NCBI GenBank assembly: GCA_041394245.1
Contig: JAWKIR010000003.1
Location: 784,562-848,561, forward strand
Length of the DNA: 64,000 nt
Source of the DNA: Acidimicrobiales bacterium
GTDB lineage: Bacteria > Actinomycetota > Acidimicrobiia > Acidimicrobiales > Aldehydirespiratoraceae
Direction: 5' to 3'
Made by a program: the position numbers and the translations under genes. The notes beneath the pieces are model-generated. The model was given only the letters and a program-made list of their open reading frames with translations, ran no database searches and was not told the origin of the DNA. Each line of letters begins with the position of its first letter. Within the stretch, counting starts at the first letter, position 1. Shown here in pieces: positions 15,637-24,823 of the stretch.

Positions 15637-16776
15637 ATGGTCGAGATCCACGGCCATGTCGACCCGGCGTTCTCGGCGGTACACGACGGGTTCGCCGAGA
15701 ACTTCGCCCAGGGCGACCTCGGGGCATCGTGCGCGGTCATCCACGGCGACGAGCTCGTCGTCGACCTGTGGGGTGGCCACCGAGACGTCGCCGCGACCCT
15801 TCCATGGGAACGCGACACGATCGTCAACGTCTGGTCGACCACGAAGATGATGGCCGCCCTCTGTGTGTTGGTGCTGCACGATCGTGGTGAACTCTCGGTC
15901 GACGACCCCGTCGCCGACCACTGGCCCGAGTTCGCGGTCGAGGGAAAGCAGGGTGTGCGTGTTCGGCATGTGCTGAGCCACACCGCGGGATTGGCGGGTT
16001 ATGACCCGCCGATCACCGAGGAGGAGATGTACGACACGGTCGGCTGCGCGGCCCGGCTGGCCCGCCAGGCGCCCTGGTGGCCGCCCGGCACGGCGTCGGG
16101 CTACCACTCGTCCACCCAGGGGCCGCTGCTCGGCGAGATCGTCCGTCGGGTCGACGGCCGCTCGTTGGGTGTGTTCTTCCGGGAGGAGATCGCGGGTCCC
16201 CTCGGAGCGGACTTCCACATCGGCACCCCCGACTCGGCGTTCCCACGGATCGCCGAGGTCCGGACCGACGAGATCGATGTCAGCGTCGCCGTGGGCGACT
16301 CGATCGCGGCGCGGCAGTCCCAGGGCGAACCGTCGCATGCCTCGATGGTCAACACCGATCGGTGGCGTCGCTTCGAGCAGCCGGCGAGCAACGGCCACGG
16401 CAACGCCCGCTCGGTGGCCAGGATCGTCTCCTGCCTGGCGAGAGGCGGTGTGGTCGACGGCCACCGTGTCCTCTCCGAGGCGACGATCGAGCGCTGCTTC
16501 GAGGTGCAGGCCGACGGGATCGATCTGGTGCTCGGTATCCCGGTGAAGTTCGGTATCGGGTTCGGCATGCCGTCGGAGGGCATCCCGATGGGCACCAACG
16601 ACCGCACCCTGCTGTGGGCCGGCTGGGGCGGCTCGATGGCGGTGGTCGACGTCGAGCACGGGCTCACCGCCGTCTACGTGATGAACCGCATGCAGGACGG
16701 CGCCACCGGCGGCATCCGCTCGGCCCGGGTGATCTTCGCCGCCCACGAGAGCGCGCGGCGTATCCGGGACGCGTGA
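15637..16776 (+). CDS. Serine hydrolase, beta-lactamase (EstB/class C-like) family
   Basis: 379 residues from ATG 15637, one base after the lipoprotein stop. The catalytic Ser-x-x-Lys is in VNVWSTTKMMAAL (about residue 66), and the Tyr motif in GYHSSTQG (about 150). A glycine-rich LLWAGWGGSMAVVD near the C-terminus takes the place of the KTG box. There is no signal peptide, so it is cytoplasmic. Such proteins act as esterases, and only rarely as true beta-lactamases. It is coupled to the secreted DUF6351-like gene; the substrate is unknown. Confidence 0.82.
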   Translation: MVEIHGHVDPAFSAVHDGFAENFAQGDLGASCAVIHGDELVVDLWGGHRDVAATLPWERDTIVNVWSTTKMMAALCVLVLHDRGELSVDDPVADHWPEFAVEGKQGVRVRHVLSHTAGLAGYDPPITEEEMYDTVGCAARLARQAPWWPPGTASGYHSSTQGPLLGEIVRRVDGRSLGVFFREEIAGPLGADFHIGTPDSAFPRIAEVRTDEIDVSVAVGDSIAARQSQGEPSHASMVNTDRWRRFEQPASNGHGNARSVARIVSCLARGGVVDGHRVLSEATIERCFEVQADGIDLVLGIPVKFGIGFGMPSEGIPMGTNDRTLLWAGWGGSMAVVDVEHGLTAVYVMNRMQDGATGGIRSARVIFAAHESARRIRDA

Positions 16777-16788
16777 CCGGTCCGCTGC

Positions 16789-17811
16789 TCAGATGTTGGT
16801 CAGGGGGTGGCCGGCATCGACGAGACCCCGGGACGGAAGGTCCAGGGAGGGGGTCGACGTCTGCTGCCAGAACGGCGGTTCGTTGTACCCCAGTGCGGCC
16901 GCTGCGCCCTCGTCGGTGACCCGCCGCTGCTCCCGCTTGCGCAGGACTCCGGCGAAGGACGTGAGCCCGATCCCGACGATGCCGCTGAGCACGGCGGGTG
17001 CGAGCAGCTTCAGGCTCACCGATCGGACGGCGATCTCGGCCGACCGATAGCCGGTCAGTTCGCCGATCAGGTAGGGCAGGGCGACCGCGGCGATGGCGCA
17101 GATGAGCCCGAAGCCGACGACCCAGCGGCCGATCCATCCGGCCAGCGGATGGCGTCGGGGATGAAGGGCGAGCCCGATGGGAACGAGCAGCGAGGCGAGC
17201 AACGAGGCGCGCAGGGTCCGGGCGGCGAGATCGGCGGCAGTGGTGAAGTCGGGAAGGGTGTCGCCGTCGATGGTCCACAGCATCGCGTCGGCCGGGATGA
17301 TCGACGCCAGACGCGGCGAGTTCGCCTCGATGACGGCGCGGACCGCAGTGCTCAGTGCGGTGAGATCCACCACATCCGGATCGTGCTCGACCGTCACCCG
17401 GGAGTGGATCTCGGCGGCGACGGCATGGAGTTCGGCCCGTACGAGTTCGTCGTCGAGGACGAGCCCCGAGACGCGGTTGGCCTCCTCGGTCACGTCCAGG
17501 CCGTAGGCGGCGGCGACGGCGGCCAGGTCGTCGCCGACGAGTCCGTTCTCGATCCCCACGGCCAACTCGGCCTGGATCTCTTCGCGGGCGAGCGGATCGT
17601 CGAGCATCGAATCGAACGCCCGTAGCGACGGCTCGGCGTCGATCACGAGGAGCCGGAGACCGATGATCACGGCGGTGATCGTGACGGCAACCACACCGAT
17701 GCCCACGAGGAGCGCGGCTCCGCGCGCACGGATCCCGGCCGGCGACTTGGTCGGGACGCGCGACGCCCGGATGGGGGCGTCGAGATAGACGCTGCCGGTG
17801 CGCTGCTGCAT
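16789..17811 (-). CDS. Uncharacterised membrane protein with extracytoplasmic domain
   Basis: 340 residues from ATG 17811, chosen because a GGAGGTG ribosome-binding site lies just upstream. Topology: one helix near residues 30-53 (ALLVGIGVVAVTITAVIIGL), a hydrophilic extracytoplasmic region of about 140 residues, then about three helices between 200 and 300 and a cytoplasmic C-terminal tail. The outer region is Ala/Val/Glu-rich with no cysteine and no motif I recognise. It faces the serine hydrolase gene convergently and is divergent from the epoxide-hydrolase-like gene. No function is assigned. Confidence 0.6.
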   Translation of the reverse strand: MQQRTGSVYLDAPIRASRVPTKSPAGIRARGAALLVGIGVVAVTITAVIIGLRLLVIDAEPSLRAFDSMLDDPLAREEIQAELAVGIENGLVGDDLAAVAAAYGLDVTEEANRVSGLVLDDELVRAELHAVAAEIHSRVTVEHDPDVVDLTALSTAVRAVIEANSPRLASIIPADAMLWTIDGDTLPDFTTAADLAARTLRASLLASLLVPIGLALHPRRHPLAGWIGRWVVGFGLICAIAAVALPYLIGELTGYRSAEIAVRSVSLKLLAPAVLSGIVGIGLTSFAGVLRKREQRRVTDEGAAAALGYNEPPFWQQTSTPSLDLPSRGLVDAGHPLTNI

Positions 17812-18037
17812 CGATCCACCTCCGATCCGTTCGCGTGTGCGGGTGGCGGGTTGATCCGCACGCTCGCCGGTCACCCGTGTCTTCGGAACACAATCGCCGC
17901 GGGTGTAGAGGAACCTCGCCGACGGTGGGGAGTCGATCGGCCCATCTTCTCCGCGAGCTGGGTCGAACGGCCCACGCCGGATGCGCGAGACTCGCGTCCG
18001 GGCCATCCGGCCTTCGACCGACCACGAGGAGTGCAAG

Positions 18038-18403
18038 ATGACGGCGCAGAACCGAGCGGTGGTGGCGTCCCTGGCCGATGCCTGGGCCGCTCAGGACATC
18101 GAGGCGATCATGGGGCACTTCACCGACGACATCGTGTACCACAACATGCCGATGGAACCCGCCGAGGGAACCGAGGCGGTACGTGCCGCGATCGAAGGAT
18201 TCCTCGCGATGGCCGACTCGATCTCCTTCGAGACCCTGCACGAGGTGGCGGAGGGCGACGTCGTGCTCAACGAGCGGGTCGACACGTTCGTGATCGCCGG
18301 CAACCCGACGCCCATCGAGGTCATGGGCATCTTCGAGCTGCGAGATGGCAAGATTGCCCGATGGCGCGACTACTTCGACATGGCCGGCCTCACCGGCGGA
18401 TGA
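18038..18403 (+). CDS. Limonene-1,2-epoxide hydrolase-like (SnoaL fold) protein
   Basis: 121 residues from ATG 18038. It has an NTF2-like cone fold with LEH-family landmarks: DDIVYHNMPMEPAEGTEAV, LNERVDTF (the Arg of the Asp-Arg-Asp triad) and FELRDGKIARWRDYFD. Limonene epoxide hydrolase adds water to small epoxides in a single step. The actual substrate here is unknown and a SnoaL-like cyclase role is possible. It is followed after 16 bases by an uncharacterised membrane protein gene on the same strand. Confidence 0.72.
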   Translation: MTAQNRAVVASLADAWAAQDIEAIMGHFTDDIVYHNMPMEPAEGTEAVRAAIEGFLAMADSISFETLHEVAEGDVVLNERVDTFVIAGNPTPIEVMGIFELRDGKIARWRDYFDMAGLTGG

Positions 18404-18419
18404 CCCCGGCGGATCGGTG

Positions 18420-19469
18420 ATGCAGACGATCGAATCGACGGTCTCGACACGGGTACGAACCCGCTGGATTCGACAGCCGGGGTGGGACGCGCTGATGGCG
18501 TTCGCATGGGTGCCGTTCGCGGCGGCGGCGCTCGCCTGGAGCGGGCAGACCGATCGCCTCGAGTGGCTCGTTGCCGCCACCCTGGTCTTCTCGGTCTCGC
18601 ACCAGCCGCTCACGATGCCGCTGGTCTACGCCGATCCCCACGTGCGGACTTCGCGTCCCGTGATCTTCGGCCTCTCGCCGTTCATCGTCATGTCGCTCGT
18701 GCTGATCGGACTCCAGCTCGACCCGGTGGTCATCGCGGTGGTCGCGGGCGTGTGGAACGCCGGGCACACCCTGCAGCAGCGCTACGGCATCACGCGGATC
18801 TACGGACGCAAGGTCGGGCAGGGCGACGGTACGGTCGAACATCGGCTGCTCTGGTCGATGCTCGTCCTCGCGCTCCTCGTCGCCGCCGCCGACTCGGCGA
18901 CCCCGGACCGGATCGCCTCGGCAGGCCTCGGTGGCCGCAACCAACGCGGTCTCGACATCCTGACGAACGCGGCCCCGGTGGCTCGCTACCTGGCCCCGTT
19001 GATGGGCGTGGTGGTGGCCGTGTTGGTGGTGCAGTGGCTTCGCCAGGAGCTGGCGGCGGACCAGGTCAACCCGGCCAAATGGCTCTACCTCGGTTCCACC
19101 GCCGGGCTGATCGGACTGACGATGGTCTCGCCGTTGGCCGGGTTCGTCGGCTACGTGGGCTCCCACGCCGCCGAGTACTACCTCATCGTCCACAACCATC
19201 TGGCGGACCGCTACCCCGACGCGGTCACCGACGGTGGCGCGCCCCTCGGCCGAGCGGTACGGAGCCGTCCCGGGCCGCTGGGACTGATGGCGGCCTACGC
19301 CGTCGGCATCGCCGTGTTCATATGGGCGGTGCGGTCGTTCGGGAGCTACCAGGTCTACGCCGCGGTCTTCTTGACCCTCGGTGCCCTCCATCTCTTCTAC
19401 GACGGTCTCATCTGGAAGCTGCGCCGGCCCGAGGTCGCCCGCGGGTTCCAGATCCCGGCCTCGAGCTGA
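18420..19469 (+). CDS. Uncharacterised polytopic membrane protein with conserved-looking His motifs
   Basis: 349 residues from ATG 18420, with about eight hydrophobic segments. Histidines occur at helix ends in repeated settings: FSVSHQPLTMPLVYADPHV (about residue 60), VWNAGHTLQQRYGITRIYGR (about 115) and GSHAAEYYLIVHNHLADRY (about 245). The pattern recalls integral-membrane metal-binding oxygenases or Brp/Blh-like proteins, but I cannot place it in a family. The gene lies between an epoxide-hydrolase-like protein and a threonine dehydratase, all on one strand with gaps of 16 and 11 bases. Confidence 0.62.
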   Translation: MQTIESTVSTRVRTRWIRQPGWDALMAFAWVPFAAAALAWSGQTDRLEWLVAATLVFSVSHQPLTMPLVYADPHVRTSRPVIFGLSPFIVMSLVLIGLQLDPVVIAVVAGVWNAGHTLQQRYGITRIYGRKVGQGDGTVEHRLLWSMLVLALLVAAADSATPDRIASAGLGGRNQRGLDILTNAAPVARYLAPLMGVVVAVLVVQWLRQELAADQVNPAKWLYLGSTAGLIGLTMVSPLAGFVGYVGSHAAEYYLIVHNHLADRYPDAVTDGGAPLGRAVRSRPGPLGLMAAYAVGIAVFIWAVRSFGSYQVYAAVFLTLGALHLFYDGLIWKLRRPEVARGFQIPASS

Positions 19470-19480
19470 ACCGGCCCGGC

Positions 19481-20449
19481 GTGGACGGGCTGCTGTCGAT
19501 CGACGAGGTCGATGCCGCGGCGGCGCAGCTCGACGGTGTTGTCCATCGCACGCCGGTGGTGACGAGCCGAACGCTCGACGCGCATGCCGGAGCGAGGGTC
19601 TTCGCGAAAGCCGAATGCTTCCAGCGTTCGGGTTCGTTCAAGTTCCGAGGGGCCTACAACTCCCTGGCGGTGCTCGACGACGACGCTCGCCGCGGCGGTG
19701 TCGTCGCCTATTCGTCGGGCAACCATGGCCAGGCGGTGGCCCTCGCCGCGTCGCTTTTCGGCATTCCCGCGACGATCGTGATGCCCTCCGACGCGCCCGG
19801 TATCAAGCGGGCGGCCGTCGAGGGTTACGGCGCCCGGGTGATCACCTACGACCGCTATCGAGAGAACCGCGAAGCGATCGGTGCGACGCTCTCGGCCGAG
19901 CACGGTGCCGCGCTCATCCCGCCGTTCGATCATCGACCGGTGATGGCCGGCCAGGGGACGGCGGCGCTCGAGCTCCTCGAATCGTCGGGGCCGCTCGACA
20001 CGCTCGTGGTGCCGGTCGGCGGCGGTGGCCTGATCGCCGGCAGCGCGACCGTCGCGAAGGCGGCGGGCAACGTCTCGGTGATCGGCGTGGAACCGGCCGC
20101 CGGTGACGACGCCAGGCGCTCGCTGGAATCCGGCGAGATCGTGACGATCGAGACGCCCCGCACCATCGCCGATGGTCAACAGACCACCTCGGTGAGCGAG
20201 GCCACCTTCGCAGTCATGCAGGCGCGCGTGAACGAGATCGTGACCGTGACCGACGAACAGATCCGCGAGGCGATGATCTTCGCGTTCGAGCGATGCAAGA
20301 TCGTGCTCGAACCGAGCGGTGCGTGCGGGCTCGCGGCGGTGCTGACCGGCTCGATTCCGGGTGATCGGATCGGGGTGATCCTCTCGGGGGGCAACATCGA
20401 CGCCCGCCGGTTCGGCGAGCTGGTCGGATGCGGCGCGTCGTCAGGCTGA
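19481..20449 (+). CDS. PLP-dependent threonine/serine dehydratase
   Basis: 322 residues from GTG 19481. The PLP lysine is in RSGSFKFRGAYN (about residue 52), the phosphate-binding glycine loop in VVPVGGGGLIAGS, and the NHGQAVALAA motif in between. There is no C-terminal regulatory domain, so this is the short catabolic or serine racemase-like type rather than full IlvA. It converts threonine to 2-oxobutyrate or serine to pyruvate, perhaps with racemase activity. It starts 11 bases after the membrane protein and overlaps the convergent deacylase gene by nine bases. Confidence 0.85.
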   Translation: MDGLLSIDEVDAAAAQLDGVVHRTPVVTSRTLDAHAGARVFAKAECFQRSGSFKFRGAYNSLAVLDDDARRGGVVAYSSGNHGQAVALAASLFGIPATIVMPSDAPGIKRAAVEGYGARVITYDRYRENREAIGATLSAEHGAALIPPFDHRPVMAGQGTAALELLESSGPLDTLVVPVGGGGLIAGSATVAKAAGNVSVIGVEPAAGDDARRSLESGEIVTIETPRTIADGQQTTSVSEATFAVMQARVNEIVTVTDEQIREAMIFAFERCKIVLEPSGACGLAAVLTGSIPGDRIGVILSGGNIDARRFGELVGCGASSG

Positions 20450-22171
20450 GGCGGTGACGGTGTCGGTGTCGACGCCGGAGCGCATCACCTTGCCGGGAAG
20501 CGCGTCGGTGGCGGTGCCGTCGACGACGGTGGTGACGCCGTTGACGAGCACGCGACGAATACCCGTGGCCTCCGAGTAGAGGCGTCGGCTGTCGCCTGGC
20601 AGATCGAAGACCAGTTCGACGTCGGTGGCGCCGATCTCGTCGGGATCGAAGATCACGATGTCGGCGAAGTAGCCCTCCTCGAGGCGACCGCGGTCGCGGA
20701 GACCGAACAGCCGGGCGGGTACGTCGGTGAGGTGACGGATCGCGTTCTCCATCGTGGTGAGCTTGCGGCCGCGGAGGCAGTCGTCGAGCCAGGCGGTGGT
20801 GTAGGGCGCACCCGCCATCCGGTCGAGATGGGCGCCGGCATCGGACCCGCCGATCATCACCGCGTCGTGTTCCCACGCCTGAGCCCGCAGGCGCCAGCTC
20901 TCGGGATCGTCGTCGGTCGGCAGCGGCCACCAGACGGTGCGGAGGTCGTCGTTGAGGGAGATCTCCACCATCGTGTGGAACGCCCGCATGCCACGCTCGC
21001 GGGCGATGTCGCCCACGCGGCGGCCCTTGAGGCCCTCGTTGGCCTCGCTGTAGGTGTCGCCGACCAGATAGTTGTCCCATCCCGTGAGGCGGGAGAAGAC
21101 CCCGGCCTCGGGCAGTGCCGCCTGGTTCTCGAGCCAGGTCACGACCTCGGGGTCGCGCAGCTTCTCCATGCGTTCGGGAACGTCGAGACCGAAGACGGTC
21201 TTCCATTCCGGCAACTGATGGAGCGCACAGAAGGTGCCGAGGCTCATGTTCATGCCGACGAGGATCGGCATGGTGAGGGCCACCACGCGGGCGCCGGCGT
21301 CGTTGGCCTTCTCGCACGCGTCGATCTGGTTGAGGTAGGCCTCGGGCCGGGCGGAGTCGATGGTGAGGACATTCCAGTTGAGCGGTCGATTGCCCTCGAT
21401 CGACATCTTCGTCATGAGCTCGACTTCACCGTCGTTGAAGCCGTTGAGGCACCCGTCGGCCACCCATTCGAGGGTGGTTCCCTCGTGCTGGGAGGTCTCG
21501 CGGCAGAGCTCGAGGACTTCCTCCTCGGCCGCCCAACGGCTCGGCACGGGATTGCCGTCCCAGTCGTTGTGGGTGAACGAACGGCCGGTCGAGAAACCGA
21601 GCCCGCCCGCTTCGATCGATTCCTTCAGCATCCGGCGCATCTCGGCAACCTGCTCGGGGGTCGCCTCGTTGCCGACCGCGTCGTCCTTCATCACCACACG
21701 ACGCAGGGCGCAGTGCCCCACCAGGAAGCCGACATTGATCGCGGTGCCGTTCTCGTCGACCCGGTCGAGGTACTCGCCGAAGGAGTTCCAGTTCCAGGGC
21801 ACGCCCAGCTCGAGGGCCTCGAGCGCCATACCCTCGACCTTCACCATCATCCGCTTGAGGTACTCGCCGTCGGCTGCGTCGCCCAGCGGGGCGAGGGTGA
21901 AACCGCAGTTGCCGGCGATCATCGAGGTGACCCCGAAATAGTTGGACGGCGTGGCCCGCGGATCCCAGAACAGTTGGGCGTCGTAGTGCGTGTGAGGATC
22001 GACGAAGCCGGGGCACACGGTGAGGCCCACCGCATCGATCGTCTCCCTCGCCTCCTCGGTGACGTCGCCGATCGCGACGATGCGTCGGTCGCGGATGCCG
22101 ATGTCGGCCCGCACCCCTGGGGCACCGGTGCCGTCGACCACGGTGCCGCCCTTGATGATCACGTCGAGCAT
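20441..22171 (-). CDS. N-acyl-D-amino-acid deacylase-like amidohydrolase
   Basis: 576 residues from ATG 22171, which has a GGAGG site upstream. The N-terminus is typical of the amidohydrolase superfamily: MLDVIIKGGTVVDGTGAPG, then the zinc motif CPGFVDPHTHYDAQLFWDP (residues about 50-68). Later segments are GNCGFTLAP, GLGFSTGRSFTH and the metal Asp region MIGGSDAGAHLDRM. The C-terminus closes with a small composite beta domain. Members hydrolyse N-acyl-D-amino acids or related cyclic amides. The gene is divergent from a GH3 glycosidase across 123 bases that contain a 15-bp palindrome. Confidence 0.83.
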   Translation of the reverse strand: MLDVIIKGGTVVDGTGAPGVRADIGIRDRRIVAIGDVTEEARETIDAVGLTVCPGFVDPHTHYDAQLFWDPRATPSNYFGVTSMIAGNCGFTLAPLGDAADGEYLKRMMVKVEGMALEALELGVPWNWNSFGEYLDRVDENGTAINVGFLVGHCALRRVVMKDDAVGNEATPEQVAEMRRMLKESIEAGGLGFSTGRSFTHNDWDGNPVPSRWAAEEEVLELCRETSQHEGTTLEWVADGCLNGFNDGEVELMTKMSIEGNRPLNWNVLTIDSARPEAYLNQIDACEKANDAGARVVALTMPILVGMNMSLGTFCALHQLPEWKTVFGLDVPERMEKLRDPEVVTWLENQAALPEAGVFSRLTGWDNYLVGDTYSEANEGLKGRRVGDIARERGMRAFHTMVEISLNDDLRTVWWPLPTDDDPESWRLRAQAWEHDAVMIGGSDAGAHLDRMAGAPYTTAWLDDCLRGRKLTTMENAIRHLTDVPARLFGLRDRGRLEEGYFADIVIFDPDEIGATDVELVFDLPGDSRRLYSEATGIRRVLVNGVTTVVDGTATDALPGKVMRSGVDTDTVTASA

Positions 22172-22225
22172 GTGTGCCGTCCTCCGAGTAGAAGTGCCCG
22201 CCATCGTATGGGTCGGCCGCGCGTT

Positions 22226-22240
22226 CTGACGAGTCGTCAG
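22226..22240. promoter_or_regulatory. 15-bp palindrome, candidate TetR-type operator
   Basis: CTGACGA-G-TCGTCAG is a perfect seven-base inverted repeat around a single base. It lies midway in the intergenic region between the divergent deacylase and GH3 genes, 55 bases from either start. Size and symmetry fit a TetR-family operator that could control both genes. No regulator gene lies alongside. Confidence 0.5.
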
Positions 22241-22294
22241 GGCCTGGTCGTGTGTGGCTAGCGATCCCGCCTTCGGGGTGCGAGGCTGCCGCCC

Positions 22295-24823
22295 ATGAGT
22301 GAACGCATCTTGCAGCTGGTGGCCGACATGACTCTCGACGAGAAAGTCGCGGCCGTGACCGGGCTCGACATGTGGCACACGCGTCCCAACGAGCGGCTGG
22401 GCATCCCGAAGATGAAGGTGACCGACGGACCCAACGGTGCACGGGGCGACGGCCTCATGGGTACCGGAGCGCAGACCGCGTGCATCCCGTCCGGCTCGGC
22501 GCTCGGCGCGACCTGGGACCCCGAGTTGGTGGAACGTCTCGGTGAGATCCTCGGCGACGAGGCCGTCGCGAAGAAGGCCCATGTGCTTCTCGCTCCCACC
22601 ATCAACCTGCACCGTTCGCCCAAGGGGGGCCGCAACTTCGAGTGCTACAGCGAGGATCCGATCCTCACCGGCCGACTGGCCGCCGCGTTCGTGCGTGGCG
22701 TGCAATCCAAGGGAGTGGCGACGACGGCCAAGCACTTCGTGGCCAACGACTCCGAGTTCGAGCGCAACTCGATCGACACGCAGGTCGACGAGCGGACGCT
22801 GCGCGAGGTCTACCTGGTGCCCTTCGAGCACGCCGTCAAGGACGGCGATGCGTGGGGGGTCATGAGCGCCTACAACCGGCTGAACGGGACGTTCTGTTCC
22901 GAACACGAATGGCTGCTCACCACCGTCCTGCGCGACGAATGGGGCTTCGACGGCTTCGTGGTCACCGACTGGTTCGCTGCTCGATCGACTGCTGACATGG
23001 CCAACGCCGGGCTCAGCCTCGAGATGCCGGGGGAGGGTCGGTTCTACGGCCCGGCGCTTGCGGCCGCAGTCGAATCCGGTGAGGTGAGCGTCGACGCGCT
23101 CGATCGGATCGTGCTCGACGTGCTGCGCACGATGGAACGCACCGGCGCCCTCGACGGCGACGGCGACTTCACCGAAGGGACGCTCGACCGTCCCGAGGAC
23201 CGTGCCACCATTCGCGCCGCTGCTGCCGCCGGCTCCGTGCTCCTGCGCAACGATGGCATCCTGCCGCTCGACCCGGCCGGCCTGACCAAGATCGCGATGA
23301 TCGGGCCCAACGCGCTCAACGCCAAGGTCATGGGTGGGGGCTCGGCCAAGGTCAACGCCTACCGGGCGACCTCGCCGCTCGACGCGCTGACGGCCCGCCT
23401 TCCCGATGTCGAGGTCTCCTGGGAGAAGGGCAGCGACATCGATCGAACGACTCCGCCACTCAGTCGCCCGCTGGTCGATGGAAGCGTCACGCTCGACTTC
23501 TTCGACGGCCAGGACTTCGCCGGCGATCCTGTCTGCACGCACGAGCGGTCCTCGCTCGAGACGCTTGCCTTCGGTGCGCCGGCGCCGGGGGTGTCCGCCG
23601 AAGCCTTCTCGATCCGGGCGACGTGCACGGTCGTTCCCACCGTCTCCGGTCCGCACGAGTTCCGCCTGATCCAGTGCGGCCGGGCGCGGGTGCTGGTCGA
23701 CGGAGAGGTGGTCATCGATGCGACCGAGGGCGAGATTCCGTCGGGTACCGCGTACTTCGGGTTCGGCAGCGACGAGATCCCGGGCACGGTCGAGTTGACC
23801 GCGGGCACTCCCGTCGAGGTCGTGACCGAGTACTCGAACCGCGATGCCGTGCTCCTCGGCGGGTTCACGGTGGGTGTCGTCGCCCTCGTCGAGGAGGATC
23901 TCCTCGCCCGGGCCGAGGCGCTCGCCGCCGGGAGCGATGTCGCCATCGTCGTGGTCGGCACCAACGACGACTGGGAGACGGAAGGACGCGACCGCGACCT
24001 GTGGGAGCTTCCCGGCGACCAGCCCGAGCTGATCTCACGGGTGTGCGCGGCGAATCCGCGGACCATCGTCGTCGTGAACGTCGGTGCACCCCACGACCTG
24101 AGCTGGATCGACGAACCGGCAGCGGTGCTCAGCGTCGGGTTCGGCGGTCAGGAACTCGGCGACGCGCTGGTCGACATGCTCCTCGGCGACGTCGAGCCCA
24201 GCGGGCGGGCCCCCACGACGGTCGGGGCGCGCTACGAACACTTCGGTGCGTACCCGAACTATCCGGGCGACAACAGCATCGTGCGCTACGGCGAGGGGCT
24301 CTTCACCGGCCACCGCTTCCACGACGCGATGGCGATCGAGCCTGCCGTCCCGTTCGGATTCGGGCTGGGCTACACCTCGTTCTCGATCGGTGCGCCACGG
24401 GCGGCGACCCTTGCCGCCACGGGCGACACGATCTCGGTGGCCGTCGACGTGACCAACACGGGCGACCGGGCCGGGTCCGAGGTCGTGCAGGTCTACGTCG
24501 AGCCGATCGATCCGGCACTCATCCGGCCCGTGCGAGAGCTGAAGGCCTTCCGCAAGATCATGCTGGAACCCGGCGCAACGGAGACGGTGACACTCGAACT
24601 CGACGCCAGGGCGTTCGCCTACTTCGACGTCGGCGATCCGATCTGGGACGAGCTGCAGTCCGGCATGCCCGTTCCCGCCCACGGCGACGCGCTGCACCGG
24701 GCCACCCCGGGTTGGTACGTCGACCCGGGCCGCTACCGGGTCGTGGTCGGCCGTTCGTCGCGGGAGTTCGCGGGGGATGTGGTGGTCACGCTCGAGGGCG
24801 AGCCCGCGCTGCTCGATCGCTAG
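22295..24823 (+). CDS. Glycoside hydrolase family 3 with PA14 domain
   Basis: 842 residues, with no signal peptide. The GH3 barrel (about 1-300) carries the catalytic nucleophile Asp225 in GFDGFVVTDWFAAR and the AKHFVAND substrate motif. The (alpha/beta)6 sandwich is split by a PA14 insert (about 395-540: EAFSIRATCTVVPTVSGPHEFRL onward). A fibronectin-III-like C-terminal domain follows (about 700-800). This architecture is found in beta-glucosidases and related exo-glycosidases, with PA14 shaping specificity for oligosaccharides. It acts in the cytoplasm on imported sugars. It is divergent from the deacylase and overlaps the convergent thioesterase-like gene by four bases. Confidence 0.92.
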   Translation: MSERILQLVADMTLDEKVAAVTGLDMWHTRPNERLGIPKMKVTDGPNGARGDGLMGTGAQTACIPSGSALGATWDPELVERLGEILGDEAVAKKAHVLLAPTINLHRSPKGGRNFECYSEDPILTGRLAAAFVRGVQSKGVATTAKHFVANDSEFERNSIDTQVDERTLREVYLVPFEHAVKDGDAWGVMSAYNRLNGTFCSEHEWLLTTVLRDEWGFDGFVVTDWFAARSTADMANAGLSLEMPGEGRFYGPALAAAVESGEVSVDALDRIVLDVLRTMERTGALDGDGDFTEGTLDRPEDRATIRAAAAAGSVLLRNDGILPLDPAGLTKIAMIGPNALNAKVMGGGSAKVNAYRATSPLDALTARLPDVEVSWEKGSDIDRTTPPLSRPLVDGSVTLDFFDGQDFAGDPVCTHERSSLETLAFGAPAPGVSAEAFSIRATCTVVPTVSGPHEFRLIQCGRARVLVDGEVVIDATEGEIPSGTAYFGFGSDEIPGTVELTAGTPVEVVTEYSNRDAVLLGGFTVGVVALVEEDLLARAEALAAGSDVAIVVVGTNDDWETEGRDRDLWELPGDQPELISRVCAANPRTIVVVNVGAPHDLSWIDEPAAVLSVGFGGQELGDALVDMLLGDVEPSGRAPTTVGARYEHFGAYPNYPGDNSIVRYGEGLFTGHRFHDAMAIEPAVPFGFGLGYTSFSIGAPRAATLAATGDTISVAVDVTNTGDRAGSEVVQVYVEPIDPALIRPVRELKAFRKIMLEPGATETVTLELDARAFAYFDVGDPIWDELQSGMPVPAHGDALHRATPGWYVDPGRYRVVVGRSSREFAGDVVVTLEGEPALLDR

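Noticed and set aside
22172..23656. Open extension of the deacylase frame far upstream on the minus strand
   Set aside because: It is antisense to the GH3 gene. The family-like start MLDVIIKGG lies at 22171 with a ribosome-binding site, so the extension was cut off.
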